The notes under the pieces are model-generated. The model was not told the DNA's origin and made no database searches. It saw only the letters and a program-made list of their open reading frames with translations. Position numbers and translations under genes: made by a program. Below are positions 23,293-31,700 of a stretch of 35,530 nucleotides of DNA, piece by piece (position 1 is the first letter of the stretch; each line of letters begins with the position of its first letter). The DNA is from RGIG1995 sp045126815 (GTDB taxonomy: Bacteria > Bacillota > Clostridia > Oscillospirales > CAG-272). Location of the stretch: contig JBGVPD010000028.1 in the NCBI GenBank assembly GCA_045126815.1, forward strand, positions 1 to 35,530, read 5' to 3'.

Positions 23293-24675
23293 TTAGAAGT
23301 AGCTGAACTGCCTGTATTTTGGGGAGGAAAGCAAATTCAGAGGATCAGCGTTTGGGAGAAGAGGAAGGGAAGATTTTTTAGGGGATAGAGGGCGAGACAT
23401 ACAAAAATAACGGAAAGAATCTGCGAAATGGTCTTCTTGAGATGTATCAAGATCTTCGGGGTTAGTCTTGCTGTACTGCAAGAGCGGGAGAGTTCTGATA
23501 GCGTGTTTACAGGTATTGAAGAAATAGACCATAGGCTTACCTTCGGAATCGAAGGCAAGGCGATAGTGTACCTGCATCCAACCGGGGATACGGGAGTTGT
23601 CGGCTTTTTGGAAGAAAACGCGGTGTCTGTCAGCTGATGAGATAATGGGTTCACCGCCGTCCTGACTCCAAATAGAAGGGTCTGCGATACCGATAATTTT
23701 TTTGCCTTTAAGCCAACGGTGTTCTGATTCTATGCGTTGGATCTCGGAGAAGACTTTTTCTGGGTGCCACTTAAGACCTTCGTTCGGAACGCCGTTTGAA
23801 CCGTAAAAGTGTAGTATAAGATAGGCTCTTCCTTCGAAATCGACAGCCCACCAGGAGCAGTCAAAAGGTTTAGAAAACCCCCAGTCAAAGCTGCGGAATA
23901 TATTCCAATCATTTGGGACTTCGAAGGGTTCGATGACGTTGGTGTAGAGCCTGTCCGTATAGTGTTCCGGACAGTCGATAAAGTCTTCAAAAAACTGACC
24001 TTCAAAAATGTTCCAGTCACCTTCAAGCCAGGCTTTTTTTAGTTTTTGCGGGAGAGAAGAAAGTTGTTTTGCGTAATCGGGGTTTTTGTCCATAAGTGCT
24101 TTGTTGTCGGTGACGAGAGAACGAATAAAACTGTAATCATTTGGGTCTTCACCCTCTTTGTAGATGCGGTCAATGAAGAGCCGTTTTACCCAAGAATGAC
24201 CGACACCGCCGGGGTTACAGGTGAGGTAAAGTCTTTTAGGGAAGTCGTTAACGCCTCTTACTGTAACTTTAAGTTCATCAAACCATTCTTCTTTAAGCTG
24301 AGTAGCTTCGTCGAGAAAGATGACGTCCCATTCTGAACCTTGATATTGTGTTAGGTCAGCCTGACAGGCGCAGTAACCGAAACGGATAACGGAGGTGTTT
24401 TTAAAGGTAAGCTCTTTTTTTGATTCAGAAAAAGAGGCAATATCCTGAGTTAATGAGATCAGCGGTGTAATGTGGTTATTTCTCAATTCGGATAGTGTTT
24501 TACGGATAATAAGGATTTTAATCCCCGGAAATTTAAGAGAAAGCAGAATAGCTTTAACCCTGACGGCCCAGCTTTTACCACCGCCTCTGGCACCACCGAA
24601 AGCGACGTATTTGTGAGTGTCTTTAAGGAATTCGGCTTGTTTTGGGTTAGGCGTACCGAGAGAAATTTGTTTTAT
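23293..24675 (-). CDS. Phage terminase large subunit; start codon is ATA
   Basis: This is the ATPase/nuclease that packages DNA into the head, 460 residues. Motifs (numbered from ATA 24675): Walker A GGARGGGKS (27-35), Walker B VIFLDEA (Asp122, Glu123), coupling motif TCNPGG (about 152-157), and a nuclease domain with RSFDWGFSKPF (Asp264), IADP (Asp332) and DHFADSFRYF (Asp419). The frame is open after a TGA at 24684-24682, but no ATG, GTG or TTG occurs before Walker A; the first is TTG at 24486. ATA at 24675 lies at normal distance (about 7 nt) from GAGGTG and would read M-K-Q-I-S-L-G-T-P-N. The simplest view is an ATG-to-ATA change, or real AUA initiation. A sequence error is possible. Confidence 0.85.
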   Translation of the reverse strand: MKQISLGTPNPKQAEFLKDTHKYVAFGGARGGGKSWAVRVKAILLSLKFPGIKILIIRKTLSELRNNHITPLISLTQDIASFSESKKELTFKNTSVIRFGYCACQADLTQYQGSEWDVIFLDEATQLKEEWFDELKVTVRGVNDFPKRLYLTCNPGGVGHSWVKRLFIDRIYKEGEDPNDYSFIRSLVTDNKALMDKNPDYAKQLSSLPQKLKKAWLEGDWNIFEGQFFEDFIDCPEHYTDRLYTNVIEPFEVPNDWNIFRSFDWGFSKPFDCSWWAVDFEGRAYLILHFYGSNGVPNEGLKWHPEKVFSEIQRIESEHRWLKGKKIIGIADPSIWSQDGGEPIISSADRHRVFFQKADNSRIPGWMQVHYRLAFDSEGKPMVYFFNTCKHAIRTLPLLQYSKTNPEDLDTSQEDHFADSFRYFCMSRPLSPKKSSLPLLPNADPLNLLSSPKYRQFSYF

Positions 24676-24686
24676 AAGAAATCACC

Positions 24687-25163
24687 TCACATAGAGAATT
24701 TCTCCGTATCATTTTCGAGGATAACGCGGATCTCATTTTCGTCAGAAGATACCAAGGGATTTTTTCTTTGTTCAAGTTCAAGCTGTTTTTGTTCTGTCAG
24801 CATAGGGAGCAAGAAGATGTTTTGTTTTATGTTTATAGCTTCTTTAAGTGTTGAAGTCAGGTCTTTAAGGGTTTTGGTATCAACTTCTTTGCTGTTGGAA
24901 GAAGATTCGGAGACGGATATGAATGCGTTTTCGATAATAGATTCAAGCGCGTTGGAAGAACGTGCGAGTTTAGAGATATCGAGGAAGTTGGAGTCGGGCG
25001 AAGCGTTATAAGTTTTACGTTTTTCGACCCAATTGTTGTCTTTTGCGTATCTCGCAAGTAAACGAAGAGGAATGTTATGTTTACTTGCAATAGCAGCGTA
25101 AGAGAGGTTGGAAGAGATGTAATCGTCTTCGGCTTTTTCGTAATCAAGAATAATATTTATCAC
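24687..25163 (-). CDS. Phage terminase small subunit
   Basis: This 158-residue protein recognises phage DNA for packaging. Residues about 7-45 (DYEKAEDDYISSNLSYAAIASKHNI with a following LARYAKDNNWVEKRKTY) form a helix-turn-helix of the terS/Phage_terminase small family. The remainder is a helical oligomerisation region ending in an acidic tail. Translation appears to start at GTG 25163; this GTG is also part of the AGAGGTG ribosome-site-like run, so an alternative codon a few bases downstream is conceivable. The gene is the first of the minus-strand block, and its stop is 9 nt from the terL ATA. Confidence is from motif order and position. Confidence 0.78.
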   Translation of the reverse strand: MINIILDYEKAEDDYISSNLSYAAIASKHNIPLRLLARYAKDNNWVEKRKTYNASPDSNFLDISKLARSSNALESIIENAFISVSESSSNSKEVDTKTLKDLTSTLKEAINIKQNIFLLPMLTEQKQLELEQRKNPLVSSDENEIRVILENDTEKFSM

Positions 25164-25211
25164 CTCTTTTGGTTTTAGAAAAATAGATATACATTTGTTT
25201 GCTTATGAACC

Positions 25212-25294
25212 ATTTTACCAAAAAATAGCAATAAAATCTCCCCATGTATGAAAGATGTGAAAATATTGACATGGGGTGGGAAATGTGGTAAAAT
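25212..25294. promoter_or_regulatory. Divergent promoters with shared inverted repeat
   Basis: Plus strand: TTGACA (25266-25271), 17-nt spacer and TAAAAT (25289-25294) drive the gpsA-like gene. Minus strand: TGGTAAAAT (plus 25212-25220) is a possible extended -10 for the phage block with no clear -35. CCCCATGT (25240-25247) and ACATGGGG (25269-25276) form an 8-bp inverted repeat across the plus -35 region. Confidence 0.55.
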
Positions 25295-25360
25295 ACACAG
25301 AAGTAAATATATATATAAAAATAATGTTTTCTAAATATTTGAAGGAATGTGGAGGAAAAT

Positions 25361-26314
25361 ATGGATATAACAGTAATTGGATGCGGCAGATGGGGATCGT
25401 GTATAGCGTGGTACTTGGATAGAATAGGACATAACGTAACGTTGTACGGAAACGACTTAAAGCAGATAAGAAGTATAATGGAGACCAGAACAAACGGAGT
25501 AGTTGATTTTGGCAACAGAATAAACATAACTGACGATATAAAGGTAGCCGCAAAGAATAAGACGACGGTGATATCTATACCGTCGCAGGCAGTAAGAGGC
25601 TTGATGGCGGAATTGCAGGAGTACGGAGCAAAGGATAAAGAGTACATACTGTGTATGAAGGGAATAGAGATATCGACGGGCAAGAGGTTGTCTGAAGTAG
25701 TAAGAGAAGCGACGTCAGTTGAAACGAAGATAGCTGTATGGATAGGCCCGGGGCACGTTGAAGAATTTACCAAGGGTATACCCAACTGTATGGTAATAGA
25801 CAGCGATAACGAAGAATACAAGAGATATTTGATAGATGAATTTTCAAGCGAACTTATCAGATTTTATTTTGGAAAAGATTTGATAGGAAACGAGATAGGT
25901 GCGGCAGCGAAGAACGTTATAGGAATAGCGGCAGGACTTTTAGACGGAAAAGGACTTTCTTCATTGAAGGGAGCTTTGATGTCGAGAGGAACGAGAGAGA
26001 TAGCGAGACTTATAACGGCATTAGGCGGAAACGAGCTGTCGGCGTACGGACTGTGTCACTTGGGAGACTACGAAGCGACGCTGTTCTCGAAATTCAGCCA
26101 TAACAGAATGTACGGTGAAATGTATGCCAAGGGCGAACAGTACGGAAGTTTGGCGGAGGGTTATTATACCGTAAAGGCGATATTGAAGTTGGCAGAACAG
26201 TATAAAGTAGATTTACCGATATGTTCGGCAGTATACGATGTTTTGTATAACGGAAAGGATACGGACGAAACTTTACAGAATTTGTTTACTCGTTCGTTGA
26301 AGAATGAATTTTAA
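25361..26314 (+). CDS. gpsA: NAD(P)-dependent glycerol-3-phosphate dehydrogenase
   Basis: This 317-residue cytoplasmic enzyme reduces dihydroxyacetone phosphate to glycerol 3-phosphate for phospholipid synthesis. The N-terminal nucleotide site ITVIGCGRWGSCIA (3-16) is a variant of the usual GxGxWG motif. GPGHVEEF (about 126-133) and GAAAKNVIGIAAG (with Lys184) correspond to the family substrate and catalytic motifs. The start is ATG 25361 with GGAGG five bases upstream; a GTG at 25349 lies before that site. The gene is divergent from the phage block. It has its own promoter (25266-25294). Ile codons are almost all ATA here, unlike nagB. A second copy of gpsA elsewhere in the genome cannot be ruled out, as the motif is slightly divergent. 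Confidence 0.86.
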   Translation: MDITVIGCGRWGSCIAWYLDRIGHNVTLYGNDLKQIRSIMETRTNGVVDFGNRINITDDIKVAAKNKTTVISIPSQAVRGLMAELQEYGAKDKEYILCMKGIEISTGKRLSEVVREATSVETKIAVWIGPGHVEEFTKGIPNCMVIDSDNEEYKRYLIDEFSSELIRFYFGKDLIGNEIGAAAKNVIGIAAGLLDGKGLSSLKGALMSRGTREIARLITALGGNELSAYGLCHLGDYEATLFSKFSHNRMYGEMYAKGEQYGSLAEGYYTVKAILKLAEQYKVDLPICSAVYDVLYNGKDTDETLQNLFTRSLKNEF

Positions 26315-26358
26315 GGAAAGCGATTGAAAAAAATACCGACTTTTCCAAAAGTTTTGCA

Positions 26359-26387
26359 GTTACATTTTTACACACAGAGATTATAAT
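26359..26387 (+). promoter_or_regulatory. Probable mecA promoter
   Basis: GTTACA (26359-26364, four of six matches to TTGACA), 17-nt spacer and TATAAT (26382-26387), about 35 nt before the start codon. Confidence 0.5.
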
Positions 26388-26426
26388 GATAGTAAGTGCT
26401 AAAATTATAAAAAGGTGAGTATTGAA

Positions 26427-27041
26427 ATGGAACTGATACTGATAAGCGAATCAAAGCTTAAGATAATGCTGACAGCAGACGATATGGAGAGTTATGATAT
26501 ATCTAACGAGCAGATGTCTTATGAAGTAAAGACGACACGCGATGGTTTTGAGAAGATACTTGACGTAGCGAAGGAAAAGACGGGATTTGACAGTGCATCG
26601 AGCAAACTGTTGATACAGGTGTATCCGTCGAGGAACGGCGGATGCGAGGTGTATGTGATACGAGACGGCGAGGTGAAGAGTTGTCAGTCTGCGAAGGAAA
26701 AGAGCGGTCCGCCAAAGAAGAAAAAGGAAGTATGCGTGTATTTGTTCGACGGAATAGACGGAATGTTGAAGGTATGCGATATGCTGCTTAAATGCGGATA
26801 TAAGAACGAGAGCTCGGTGTATTATGAACAGCTTAGCGGCAAGACGAGGTATTATCTTGTGTTGCAGGAAGAGGTACCGTATTCATCGCAGAACAGAAAG
26901 AGAAAGAGTTTAAGTAAGAGCGACCTTGCGAACGAGTATGGGAAAAGGCTTGGCGGCAGGGAGATTTTGATGTACATAGAGGAACATGCCGACAGATTGA
27001 TAGAGAGGAATGCGGTAAAGACAGTCAGTGGGCTTGTATAG
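26427..27041 (+). CDS. mecA: MecA-type adaptor protein
   Basis: This 204-residue protein belongs to the MecA adaptor family, which delivers substrates to the ClpC unfoldase of ClpCP. The N-terminal substrate-binding region has the typical MELILISESKLKIMLTADDM opening. A basic linker (PPKKKKE, about 95-101) leads to a C-terminal ClpC-binding domain (about 103-195) with VYLFDGIDGMLKVCDMLLKCGY. B. subtilis MecA is about 218 residues. I chose ATG 26427 because AGGTGA lies upstream; a GTG at 26415 is inside that site. Regulation of competence is the known role in Bacillus; in Clostridia the substrate is usually unknown. The gene begins an operon with udg and an AEC permease. Confidence 0.85.
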   Translation: MELILISESKLKIMLTADDMESYDISNEQMSYEVKTTRDGFEKILDVAKEKTGFDSASSKLLIQVYPSRNGGCEVYVIRDGEVKSCQSAKEKSGPPKKKKEVCVYLFDGIDGMLKVCDMLLKCGYKNESSVYYEQLSGKTRYYLVLQEEVPYSSQNRKRKSLSKSDLANEYGKRLGGREILMYIEEHADRLIERNAVKTVSGLV

Positions 27042-27061
27042 AGAAGAGGGACAAAAAAAGG

Positions 27062-27637
27062 ATGACTGAAAAAGAGAAAGAAATCAAGTGGGAAGAGCTT
27101 GAAAAACGGTGTTTAGAATGTACGAAGTGTCCTTTGAGCGAAACGAGGACAAACGTTGTATTCGGAACGGGAAACAGGAAGGCGAAGATACTGTTTGTCG
27201 GGGAGGCGCCGGGAGAAAAAGAGGATTTAAGCGGAAAGCCGTTTGTAGGAGCGGCAGGTAAGATGCTTGATAAATACTTATACGCTGTTGATATAGACAG
27301 AGAGGACGTATTTATAGCGAATATGCTTAAGTGCCGACCGCCGAAGAACAGAGATCCTAAAGAGGAAGAGCAGGATCTGTGTATAGAATATTTACGAGAG
27401 CAAGTGAGGCTGATACAGCCGAAGCTGATAGTATGTCTGGGGCGGATAGCGGCAAAGAGACTGATAAAGTCAGATTTTGCCATAACTAAAGAGCACGGAA
27501 TATTTTACGAAAGAAACGGATTTACGATATGTGCGGTATATCATCCGTCGGCGTTATTACACGATCCGAGGAAGAAGGAAGATATGCTGATAGATATGCA
27601 AAAGATAAAACAAAGGATAGACGATATAGAGGGATAG
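27062..27637 (+). CDS. Family 4 uracil-DNA glycosylase (Fe-S)
   Basis: This 191-residue DNA-repair enzyme removes uracil from DNA. Four cysteines bind a [4Fe-4S] cluster (Cys20, Cys23, Cys91 and Cys107, the family C-x2-C ... C-x15-C pattern). GEAPGEKED (47-55) holds the catalytic motif, and HPSALL (161-166) is the family's C-terminal motif. The ATG at 27062 lies 20 nt after mecA; GAAGAGGGA nearby is a fair ribosome site. The stop is 4 nt from the AEC permease, so the three are likely cotranscribed. Family 4 enzymes are common in anaerobes; the linkage to mecA has no obvious meaning. Confidence 0.93.
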   Translation: MTEKEKEIKWEELEKRCLECTKCPLSETRTNVVFGTGNRKAKILFVGEAPGEKEDLSGKPFVGAAGKMLDKYLYAVDIDREDVFIANMLKCRPPKNRDPKEEEQDLCIEYLREQVRLIQPKLIVCLGRIAAKRLIKSDFAITKEHGIFYERNGFTICAVYHPSALLHDPRKKEDMLIDMQKIKQRIDDIEG

Positions 27638-27641
27638 GAAA

Positions 27642-28598
27642 ATGGAATTTGACATTAATATAGTATTAAATATAGCGTTAAGTATGTTTTTTGTTATGAT
27701 GGTAGGGTACTACTTGCGCAAGAAGGACATAATAGATGCAAGATTTTCGAAGAATTTATCAAAGCTTGTATTGCACGTAACTCAACCGATATTGATAGTA
27801 GCTTCGATGATAAAGATGAAATCATCTTTGGAGAATACGAAGTTTTTAGTTAAGATATTTCTTATAAGCTTAATGGTACATATTTTAGCGGCGATTGTAG
27901 GTTGGCTGAGTATGCGTATTATGAAAGATAACGATGTAAGAAAGTTATCTGAGCATAGCATAATATTTTTGAACATAATGTTTTTCGGACTTCCGATAGT
28001 AGAGAAGTTGTATGGCAGTGAAGCGGTGGCATGGGCGTGCTTTTTCTCGATAAACTTCCACGTATTTGCGTGGACGTACGGACTTGTGATACTCGGAAGG
28101 GGTAGGGACGACATAAAGTTAAGCCCGAAGAAGATGCTGTTAAACTATGGAACAGTACCGTGTACTATAGGAATTTTGTTGTATTTGGTTAATTTCAGTA
28201 CGCATATTACGAACTTGAAATTGGACGGAGTGATAACTGCATTAAATTACATAGGCGGATTATGCACACCGATATCTTTACTTGTACTTGGTGGCGTATT
28301 GGCGACACAGCCGATAAAGAAGCTGTTTGGCGATTGGAGAATATACTATGTGTGTTTTGTTAAGTTGATACTGTTCCCGATAGGAATATTTGTATTGGCA
28401 AAATACGTAGTAGGTTTAAATGCAGAATTAAGTATGTTTACGCTGATAATGGCGGGACTGCCGACAGCGAGTATAACGAATATGTTTGCGGAGTTATACG
28501 ACATACGGCCGGGATATGCGGCAACGAGTGTTGGTATGACAACGGCGATTGCGGTTGTGACGTTACCGCTTGTGGTTTACGTAGCTCAGTTTATATAG
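27642..28598 (+). CDS. AEC-family transporter (auxin efflux carrier-like permease)
   Basis: This 318-residue integral-membrane protein has about ten hydrophobic segments in two groups of five. The first group ends near residue 160 with a charged loop (GRGRDDIKLSPKK, about 153-165). The C-terminal repeat contains GGLCTPISLLVLGGVLA and AGLPTASITNMFAELYD, which match the AEC family (malate/efflux permeases, MdcF-like). Substrates are probably organic acids, but the actual one cannot be inferred. It starts 4 nt after udg (ATAGGAAA precedes the ATG) and is followed by a terminator at 28624. Confidence 0.85.
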   Translation: MEFDINIVLNIALSMFFVMMVGYYLRKKDIIDARFSKNLSKLVLHVTQPILIVASMIKMKSSLENTKFLVKIFLISLMVHILAAIVGWLSMRIMKDNDVRKLSEHSIIFLNIMFFGLPIVEKLYGSEAVAWACFFSINFHVFAWTYGLVILGRGRDDIKLSPKKMLLNYGTVPCTIGILLYLVNFSTHITNLKLDGVITALNYIGGLCTPISLLVLGGVLATQPIKKLFGDWRIYYVCFVKLILFPIGIFVLAKYVVGLNAELSMFTLIMAGLPTASITNMFAELYDIRPGYAATSVGMTTAIAVVTLPLVVYVAQFI

Positions 28599-28621
28599 GC
28601 AAATAAAAACAGAATAGATGC

Positions 28622-28665
28622 AAAAAACGGTGCAAGAGGGGTATACCTTTGGCACCGTTTTATAT
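28622..28665 (+). terminator. Terminator of the mecA-udg-AEC operon
   Basis: AAAACGGTGC (28624-28633) pairs with GCACCGTTTT (28652-28661); the loop contains the palindrome GGTATACC. Confidence 0.75.
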
Positions 28666-28708
28666 ATATATTATATAAATAATGTCTGTGAATACTTACA
28701 GAAAAAAC

Positions 28709-28737
28709 TTGACTTTTTGGGTGGTTGGTTGTATAAT
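28709..28737 (+). promoter_or_regulatory. Promoter of exoprotein 1
   Basis: TTGACT (28709-28714), 17-nt spacer, TATAAT (28732-28737). Confidence 0.8.
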
Positions 28738-28771
28738 AATCATAATAGTATACAATAGGAGAAGTGTAGTT

Positions 28772-31700
28772 ATGAAAAAATTTCTATCATTCATTTCAAT
28801 AGCGATAGTGATGACGCTTATAGCATCTGCTATGCTTTTGATTCCTACTGCTGCTGAGACGGAAGTTGTGAACAGCAAGAACGTAGTTTTCGTATCTGAC
28901 ATAGTAAAAGATAACGAGACTGCGAAGAGTGAAAAGTGGGACGGGTCATCGCCCGACAAACCTCTTTATCCTACTCCCGTACAGGCACACGAGGTTTCAG
29001 AAAAAGAAACTGAGGATGGCACAAAATACGGTAAGTATTATTTGGATACAGCATTGTATCAGGCGGCTGAAAAGCTTGTAGATACAGGCGGTACGATAGT
29101 AATCTGCGGACCTGTTGTGATTGACGACGACGATGCATATGGTTCGTCAAAATGGACAAAGGATTTTGTTTTCCCGGAAACAGACAAGAGAATTACGATA
29201 ACAAGCGTATATAATGGAGTGGACTATAGAACAAACGGTAGCGGAGCATATTTCGGTATAGGCGGCGCTGCTTGTATTTTGTTATCGTCACCTGTAACAA
29301 TGGAAAATATAAAGATTAAGTGCTTGACATGGGGCAGACTTATCTGTGCCCAGGGTAATGATCTTGTAATGGGAGATGGTATTACAAACGATACCGAGTC
29401 AAGTGGATATTTATATCCTTCAGTTGTCGGCGGAATGAGATTTGGTAATCTTGATAAAGATTCAAGTGTAACGATAAAGAGTGGTTTTTACTTTTACGTT
29501 ATGGGAAGTAGCTGGGGACTTAACGGAACAACGACCGATGCTTCCGGCAACACTGTATTTGCTAACCCCTCATACCAGACAGGTGATGTAAATCTCAATT
29601 TGTTGGGTGGTACATACAGAGGTGACGTTTGTGGAATATCTGCGCATTTGAAAGATATTTATTGTGACAATAAATCTGTTAGTGCTACTCTTACACAAAA
29701 CAGCGTTGTCGTAAACGGTGATGTAAACATAACCATAGGTACAAAGGCGTACTTTGGTGGTTCGGTTTATGCATACAGCTCGGGTGCTTTCGGCGAAGAA
29801 GGACACACTGTAAACGTAAAAGTTTTGGGCGGTGCATTTTTCCAGAACCAAAGAGTAAAAGAGAAATATAATTTTGCAACCGTTCCTGCAGACGGAGGAA
29901 TTGCTCCTTCGAGTGTTATTCTTGATTTATCTGTAGCAAATATGACGTCAAGAACGAGCGGATATACAAAAGATCAGCTTTTGAACGATATGATAGTAAA
30001 CAAGGGTAACATGACTGTTATGTATCCTTCGTCATGGCTCACATCTGTTACTGCTACAACAAAACCCAGTAATCCTTCTGTAATAAAGGGTGATGTAGTA
30101 ACTGCAGAAGGCGCGGTGTTGACTGCAAGTTTTACGAACAAGTATGATACATCAAAGACGTATAACAGTACTATTACATATAGTAAGGATAATGCAGCTT
30201 TCTCGGTTGTTTGTGACACATCAAAAGCAGGAAACGTAACTACTACATATAAATACGGTACAACAACTTATCATACAGAAACAACAAATGTTGTTGAAGC
30301 TCCCGAAGTTTCGATTCTCGGGGCAAGACTTAAGATTACACCTAGTTCTAATGTAAACAATACTCAAGAACAGACTTTGAGATTTGTTGCGAACTACACG
30401 AATACTTTGGCAAGCGGAATGACCGTAACTGACAAGGGTATACTTGTAGTAAAAGCGTATATGCTTACTTCTCCCGATAAGCTTAATTTTGAAAATACAT
30501 ACGGTATGGCTGTATGCAAACCCGCATCCGGATCAGAATATGCAGCGGGAACTCTCAAAAACTTTGAGTGCGATTATACAAGTATTAACCAAAAAGAATT
30601 TAATACAGACTACTATGCAAGAGCGTACGTTAAGTTTACGTACGGTGGCAAAGAGTATGTAAAATATTCTGATGTAATAACAAGAAATCCTTATACTGTT
30701 GCTTTGCAGGCGACACAGGATAGTTCCGGTGAAACCGCTAATGCAAAGACGTATTTGGAGACAAATCTTATAAACGTATTTGATAACTATTCTCCTACTA
30801 CTCAGTACACAACCGATACTCAGCTTCAGTCTCTTCGTGATACAGTTATTGCGTATATGAGACTTCAGGCTAACATTGAATGGACGCCTGCTGTTACCTT
30901 TGCTTTGTATAATGATGGTGATGTAACTGTAAACGCTGACGGTTCATGGTCTATTGAGGGAAGCGACAGAGCTGAATACGGTGTTGGTAGAAAAGCTATA
31001 TACGAAGCGGGAAAAACGTACAAGGGCATACCTTATGCAAGTAGTGGTTGGAATGACAGAAGAACTTCAAACTATGAACATTTCACCTCTCTTCTTGTGA
31101 ATGGTAATACATTCCCTCAGACATTTGGTGATTATGGTACTTATAACACGTTGAATGTGTTTAGTAGCCCGAAATGTACTTCGTCTTGGCACAGTTGGTC
31201 GCATGATACTATATCTGACTGCGTAAGTGCTTATAACAGTAAGACGGCTGGTTATTTTGCAGCTCAGACTGCTCAGAATAGAGAGAATGCCTACCAGAAC
31301 TACAGAATGTTCCCTGGTTCACACTGTTCGCAGGCTGTGTATACATCGTGGAATAATATACTCGATAATAAAGCTACTGTTAGCAGATTGTCATATACAT
31401 CTAACATGGTACCCGGACACAATAGTGGTGTAATCCCTGTTGGAAGTTATGTGTTTAACGAAACGACCTTGAGAAGTGACTCGATGCAGATAGCACAGCA
31501 GTTCAATACTAAAGAGGTTATGTATGCATCTTATGACCTGCTCAAACCCGGTGATGCAATTATCCATTATGGTTATGATGAAAATGGAAGCGGTTCCGGA
31601 CACACAAGACTTGTAATAAGTGTTGATACTGCCAACAAGAAGGTTAAGACTCTTGAATGTGCAAACTGGAACGCGCCGTATGTAGGTGTTTATTCTAATG

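Larger units (their letters stand above)
10927..25163 (-). mobile_element. Compact podovirus-type morphogenesis and lysis block (prophage remnant or domesticated unit)
   Basis: All genes from 25163 down to 10927 are on the minus strand in the usual late-gene order: small and large terminase, P22-like portal, scaffold, N4-gp56-type capsid, two small head proteins, a nozzle-type tail hub, a hypothetical protein, a probable ejection protein, a tail fibre, small accessory proteins, XhlA-like protein, holin and GH25 lysozyme. The reading frames appear intact apart from the terL start codon. There is no integrase, excisionase, repressor, replication or recombination gene, and no tRNA or obvious direct repeat at the borders. 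Chromosomal plus-strand genes flank it. About 14 kb is well below a complete temperate podovirus genome, so it is a remnant, a satellite, or a host-maintained particle or gene-transfer system. Confidence 0.85.

Noticed and set aside
24661..24690. Programmed frameshift joining terS and terL, including an AAATTTC slippery heptamer
   Set aside because: The heptamer would shift -1 from the GTG frame, but the terL frame is +1 from it; a terS -1 shift meets TGA at 24684-24682.
10860..25360. Direct-repeat attachment sites flanking the phage block
   Set aside because: By eye I found no convincing direct repeat of more than about 10 nt shared by the two borders.
25144..25821. 225-codon minus-strand ORF
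   Set aside because: It is antisense to gpsA and covers the divergent promoters; hydrophobic composition is a frame artefact.
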